Shown here: positions 61,963 through 64,000 of the stretch, piece by piece | Layout of the letters: every line of letters starts with the position of its first letter | Numbering within the stretch: the stretch's first letter is position 1 | Source: Deltaproteobacteria bacterium | GTDB lineage: Bacteria > Desulfobacterota > Binatia > UBA1149 > JAJCZL01 | NCBI GenBank assembly: GCA_029262415.1 | Contig: JAJCZL010000057.1 | Coordinates: 112,591 to 176,590, forward strand | Direction: 5' to 3' | Length of the DNA: 64,000 nt | Notes under the pieces: model-generated | Told to the model about the DNA's origin: nothing | The model's input: only the letters and a program-made list of their open reading frames with translations | Databases searched by the model: none | Program-made: the position numbers and the translations under genes

Positions 61963-63504
61963 ATGTATCCGAGAGTCCACGCGCAGAACAACCCCGACAA
62001 ACCCGCCTACATCATGGCCGACTCCGCCGAGGTGGTGACTTACAAGCAGCTCGATGAGCGCTCGACCCAATGCGCACGAATGCTGCACGAGCACGGGCTG
62101 CGCGAAGGCGACGCGATCGCGATCTTCATGGAGAACAACGCGCACTACCTGCAGATCTGCTGGGCCGCGCAGCGTTCCGGGCTTTACTATACGTGCATCA
62201 GTTCACGGCTGACCGCAGCCGAGGCCGCCTACATAGTGGGTGACTGTAAAGCGAGGGTATTATTTACCTCGATTGCGAAACAAGAAACCGCCGCCGAACT
62301 CGCCGGGCAGATTCCGGGCGTCGAACGTAAGTTGATGCTCGGCGGCACCATAGACGGATACGAAAGTTTTGAAGAAGCCGTCGCCGGCAGGTCGATAGAG
62401 CCGTTGCCCGAAGAGCGCGAGGGCATGGACATGCTCTATTCCTCGGGCACCACCGGTCGCCCCAAAGGCGTCAAGATGCCGCTGCCGGACGCGCCTGCCG
62501 GAACCCCACCGCCGATGCTGATGTTGCTTGTCGGCATATACGGGGGATCTGCCGACAGCGTCTACCTGTCGCCGGCACCGCTCTACCACGCCGCGCCGCT
62601 GCGCTTCAACATGTCGTTCTTGCGCTTAGGGGCAACTTGCATCGTCATGGAAAACTTCGATGCGGAACTAGCCATGGCTGCGATTGAGAAGCACAAGGCC
62701 ACACACAGCCAGTGGGTACCGACGATGTTTGTGCGTATGCTCAAGCTGCCCGAAGAGGCCCGTTCGCGTCACGACCTGTCCAGCTTGCAGGTCGCGATCC
62801 ATGCGGCGGCACCGTGCCCGATCCCCGTAAAGGAAAAAATGATCGAATGGTGGGGTCCGGTCTTGCACGAGTACTACGCGGGGACCGAAGGCAACGGCTT
62901 TACCGCGATCAACTCGCACGAGTGGCTCGAACACAAGGGCTCGGTCGGCAAACCGCTTATCGGCGCCGTGCACATCATCGACGACGACGGAGAAGAGGTC
63001 GCGACCGGCGAGCCGGGCGGCGTGTATTTTTCGGGTGGAGGCAAGTTCGAATACCACAACGATGCCGAGAAAACCCGCAGCGCCTACGACGCAAAGGGAC
63101 GCTCGACACTCGGTGACATCGGCTACGTCGATGCCGACGGCTATCTCTATCTGACCGACCGCAAGGCCAACATGATCATCGCCGGCGGGGTCAACATCTA
63201 CCCACAGGAAGCCGAGAATGTGTTGGTCACCCATCCACGCGTGACCGACGTCGCGGTGTTCGGCGTTCCCAACGAAGACTTCGGAGAAGAGGTCAAAGCG
63301 GTGGTGCAACCGGTCGACATGAGCGAGGCAGGCCCCGAGCTCGAAGCCGAACTGATCGAGTTCTGCCGTTCGCAACTCGCCACGATAAAATGCCCGCGCA
63401 GCATCGACTTCGAAGCCGAACTACCGCGCCACCCAACCGGCAAACTCTACAAGCGGCTGCTCAAAGACCGCTACTGGAAGGGACACAAAACGCGGATTGC
63501 GTAA
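61963..63504 (+). CDS. Acyl-CoA synthetase (FadD-like AMP-binding enzyme)
   Basis: A 513-residue ANL-superfamily ligase. The P-loop is YSSGTTGRPKG (residues 159-169), EYYAGTEGNG is the A5 region, IGYVDADGYLYLTDRKANMI the hinge and A8 motif, and PTGKLYKRLL the A10 lysine. It activates a carboxylic acid as acyl-AMP and then acyl-CoA. Pattern and length fit long-chain or cyclic acid CoA ligases from actinobacteria and deltaproteobacteria. ATG 61963 has an AGGAG site 9 nt upstream; the longer in-frame start would overlap the divergent GT2 gene. Confidence 0.92.
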   Translation: MYPRVHAQNNPDKPAYIMADSAEVVTYKQLDERSTQCARMLHEHGLREGDAIAIFMENNAHYLQICWAAQRSGLYYTCISSRLTAAEAAYIVGDCKARVLFTSIAKQETAAELAGQIPGVERKLMLGGTIDGYESFEEAVAGRSIEPLPEEREGMDMLYSSGTTGRPKGVKMPLPDAPAGTPPPMLMLLVGIYGGSADSVYLSPAPLYHAAPLRFNMSFLRLGATCIVMENFDAELAMAAIEKHKATHSQWVPTMFVRMLKLPEEARSRHDLSSLQVAIHAAAPCPIPVKEKMIEWWGPVLHEYYAGTEGNGFTAINSHEWLEHKGSVGKPLIGAVHIIDDDGEEVATGEPGGVYFSGGGKFEYHNDAEKTRSAYDAKGRSTLGDIGYVDADGYLYLTDRKANMIIAGGVNIYPQEAENVLVTHPRVTDVAVFGVPNEDFGEEVKAVVQPVDMSEAGPELEAELIEFCRSQLATIKCPRSIDFEAELPRHPTGKLYKRLLKDRYWKGHKTRIA

Positions 63505-63520
63505 GCAGTCTTAAATGGGT

Positions 63521-63535
63521 GTCGGTGTGACCGAC
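63521..63535 (+). terminator. Possible terminator after the acyl-CoA synthetase gene
   Basis: GTCGGT and ACCGAC form a 6-bp stem with loop GTG, 17 bp past the stop, followed by GCGTTT. The T-run is short, so the call is weak. Confidence 0.3.
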
Positions 63536-63659
63536 GCGTTTAGTGGGCTGGACAATGGCGTCGGTAAGGGAATCGAGCCGACCTGTGGGTGTCCGACCGG
63601 TCCCGGACCGACGCCAAGCCCGCCGACTCTACCTCGATTTCAAACTGAGACACTACCTT

Positions 63660-63817
63660 ACATTCCGTGCGGCATGTTGGGGAGCCCGCACACCCGAGTC
63701 GACCGTACATTCCGCGCGGAATGCTGAAGTGCCGAGATGCGCGGATCGGCGTTACATTCCACGCGGCATGCTGCAATGCCCGCACACCCGAGTCGACACA
63801 CATTCCGCGCGGCATGT
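63660..63817. repeat. Array of four palindromic repeats with a 47-bp period
   Basis: Four 18-bp palindromes of the ACATTCCGCGCGGAATGT family start at 63660, 63707, 63754 and 63800, separated by 29, 29 and 28 bp. Each has one or two changes, mostly a G-C pair shift that keeps G-T pairing in RNA. The first and third spacers share GCCCGCACACCCGAGTCGAC, so the array probably grew by duplication of a double unit. No cas gene, integrase or RAYT transposase gene is in the window. Confidence 0.85.
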
Positions 63818-63850
63818 TCAAGCGTTGATATGCTTGAACGGAATATCAAC
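63816..63850. repeat. Two interleaved perfect inverted repeats (pseudoknot-like order)
   Basis: In order: GTTCAAGC, GTTGATAT, GCTTGAAC, GGA, ATATCAAC. Segments one and three are perfect complements, as are two and four, so the two 8-bp stems interlock. It directly follows the fourth palindrome of the array. Confidence 0.8.
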
Positions 63851-64000
63851 TGAGCCGCGATGACGATTTCTCTTGACAGGTTTTTCGGCCTCATAGTTTC
63901 GCGGCTACGCGACGTTCTCTGACCAATGCAAAGTTTTTGGGTCAACGACGTCGAACGCTTCGCAGCGCGGCGCAGGTTTGCTCTGTCAGCAATTCTGCTC
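63851..64000. other. Terminal stretch without a recognised gene
   Basis: No coding frame or RNA gene could be supported in the last 150 bp. A TTGACA at 63872 has no partner -10 box at a fitting distance. Confidence 0.5.

Noticed and set aside
63660..63817. CRISPR array
   Set aside because: Only four repeats, the repeat is an 18-bp full palindrome shorter than known CRISPR repeats, two spacers are related to each other, copies occur singly elsewhere and no cas gene is present.
63872..63905. Sigma-70 promoter at TTGACA near the right edge
   Set aside because: No acceptable -10 hexamer lies 16-18 bp downstream and no gene start follows within the window.

Overview
The window is high-GC, densely coded bacterial chromosome. 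It reads like an uncultured lineage of deltaproteobacterial grade (Myxococcota, Desulfobacterota or Binatota type). The clues are secreted proteins with dockerin-like EF-hand repeats, thrombospondin type 3 repeats and the cysteine-rich repeat common in myxobacteria, a single-chain glycyl-tRNA synthetase, a pyruvate phosphate dikinase and many GTG/TTG starts. No rRNA or tRNA gene was found, so the assignment is inference from gene content only.

Layout. 1-1.4 kb: end of a TetR regulator and a diiron ferritin-like protein. 1.4-14.5 kb: a minus-strand surface-glycan cluster (two GT2, one GT4, one GT-C, an SDR epimerase, a NodB deacetylase, two methyltransferase-fold proteins, an LPG-synthase-type flippase-like protein, two paralogous FAD oxidoreductases and a small membrane protein), tied together by 4-bp GTGA/ATGA overlaps. 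14.6-25 kb: MATE transporter, a HAD gene fragment, ilvD, a decayed IS5 element, two tandem subtilisin-like proteases with dockerin tails, a LolA-like protein, larB and thiL. 25-33.4 kb: two membrane proteins, grpE-dnaK-dnaJ and recO.

33.4-42.2 kb is an accessory, decaying region: transposase remnants, an intact vapB beside a truncated vapC, a frameshifted methyltransferase fused to a copied cyclase tail, a broken abiE toxin-antitoxin pair, a trace of hsdM, and intact genes for an SDR, a CNNM/CBS protein, an HPF-like protein, a NhaR-type regulator and an alpha/beta-hydrolase-cyclase. 42.7-47.8 kb is core metabolism (glyQS, ppdK, aroE). 48.2-59.2 kb carries secreted and envelope proteins, including three alkaline-phosphatase-superfamily enzymes interleaved with two paralogous polytopic membrane proteins, which look like a surface glycan or lipid modification locus. 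59.2-63.5 kb has an MFS transporter, a GT2 and an acyl-CoA synthetase.

The most unusual structure is a family of palindromes, consensus ACATTCCGCGCGGAATGT. Single copies lie at about 17.9, 33.5, 42.4 and 47.9 kb, three of them inside or beside decayed transposon DNA. Four more form a regularly spaced array (period about 47 bp) at 63.66-63.82 kb, followed at once by two perfect interleaved inverted repeats. Other items of interest are subtilisin-like proteases with Glu in place of the catalytic His, a histone-H1-like tail on PPDK, a 10-bp tandem duplication that breaks abiEi, a 50-residue secreted protein coupled on both sides to its neighbours, and a ribosome-binding site that can be sequestered by a distant perfect complement.
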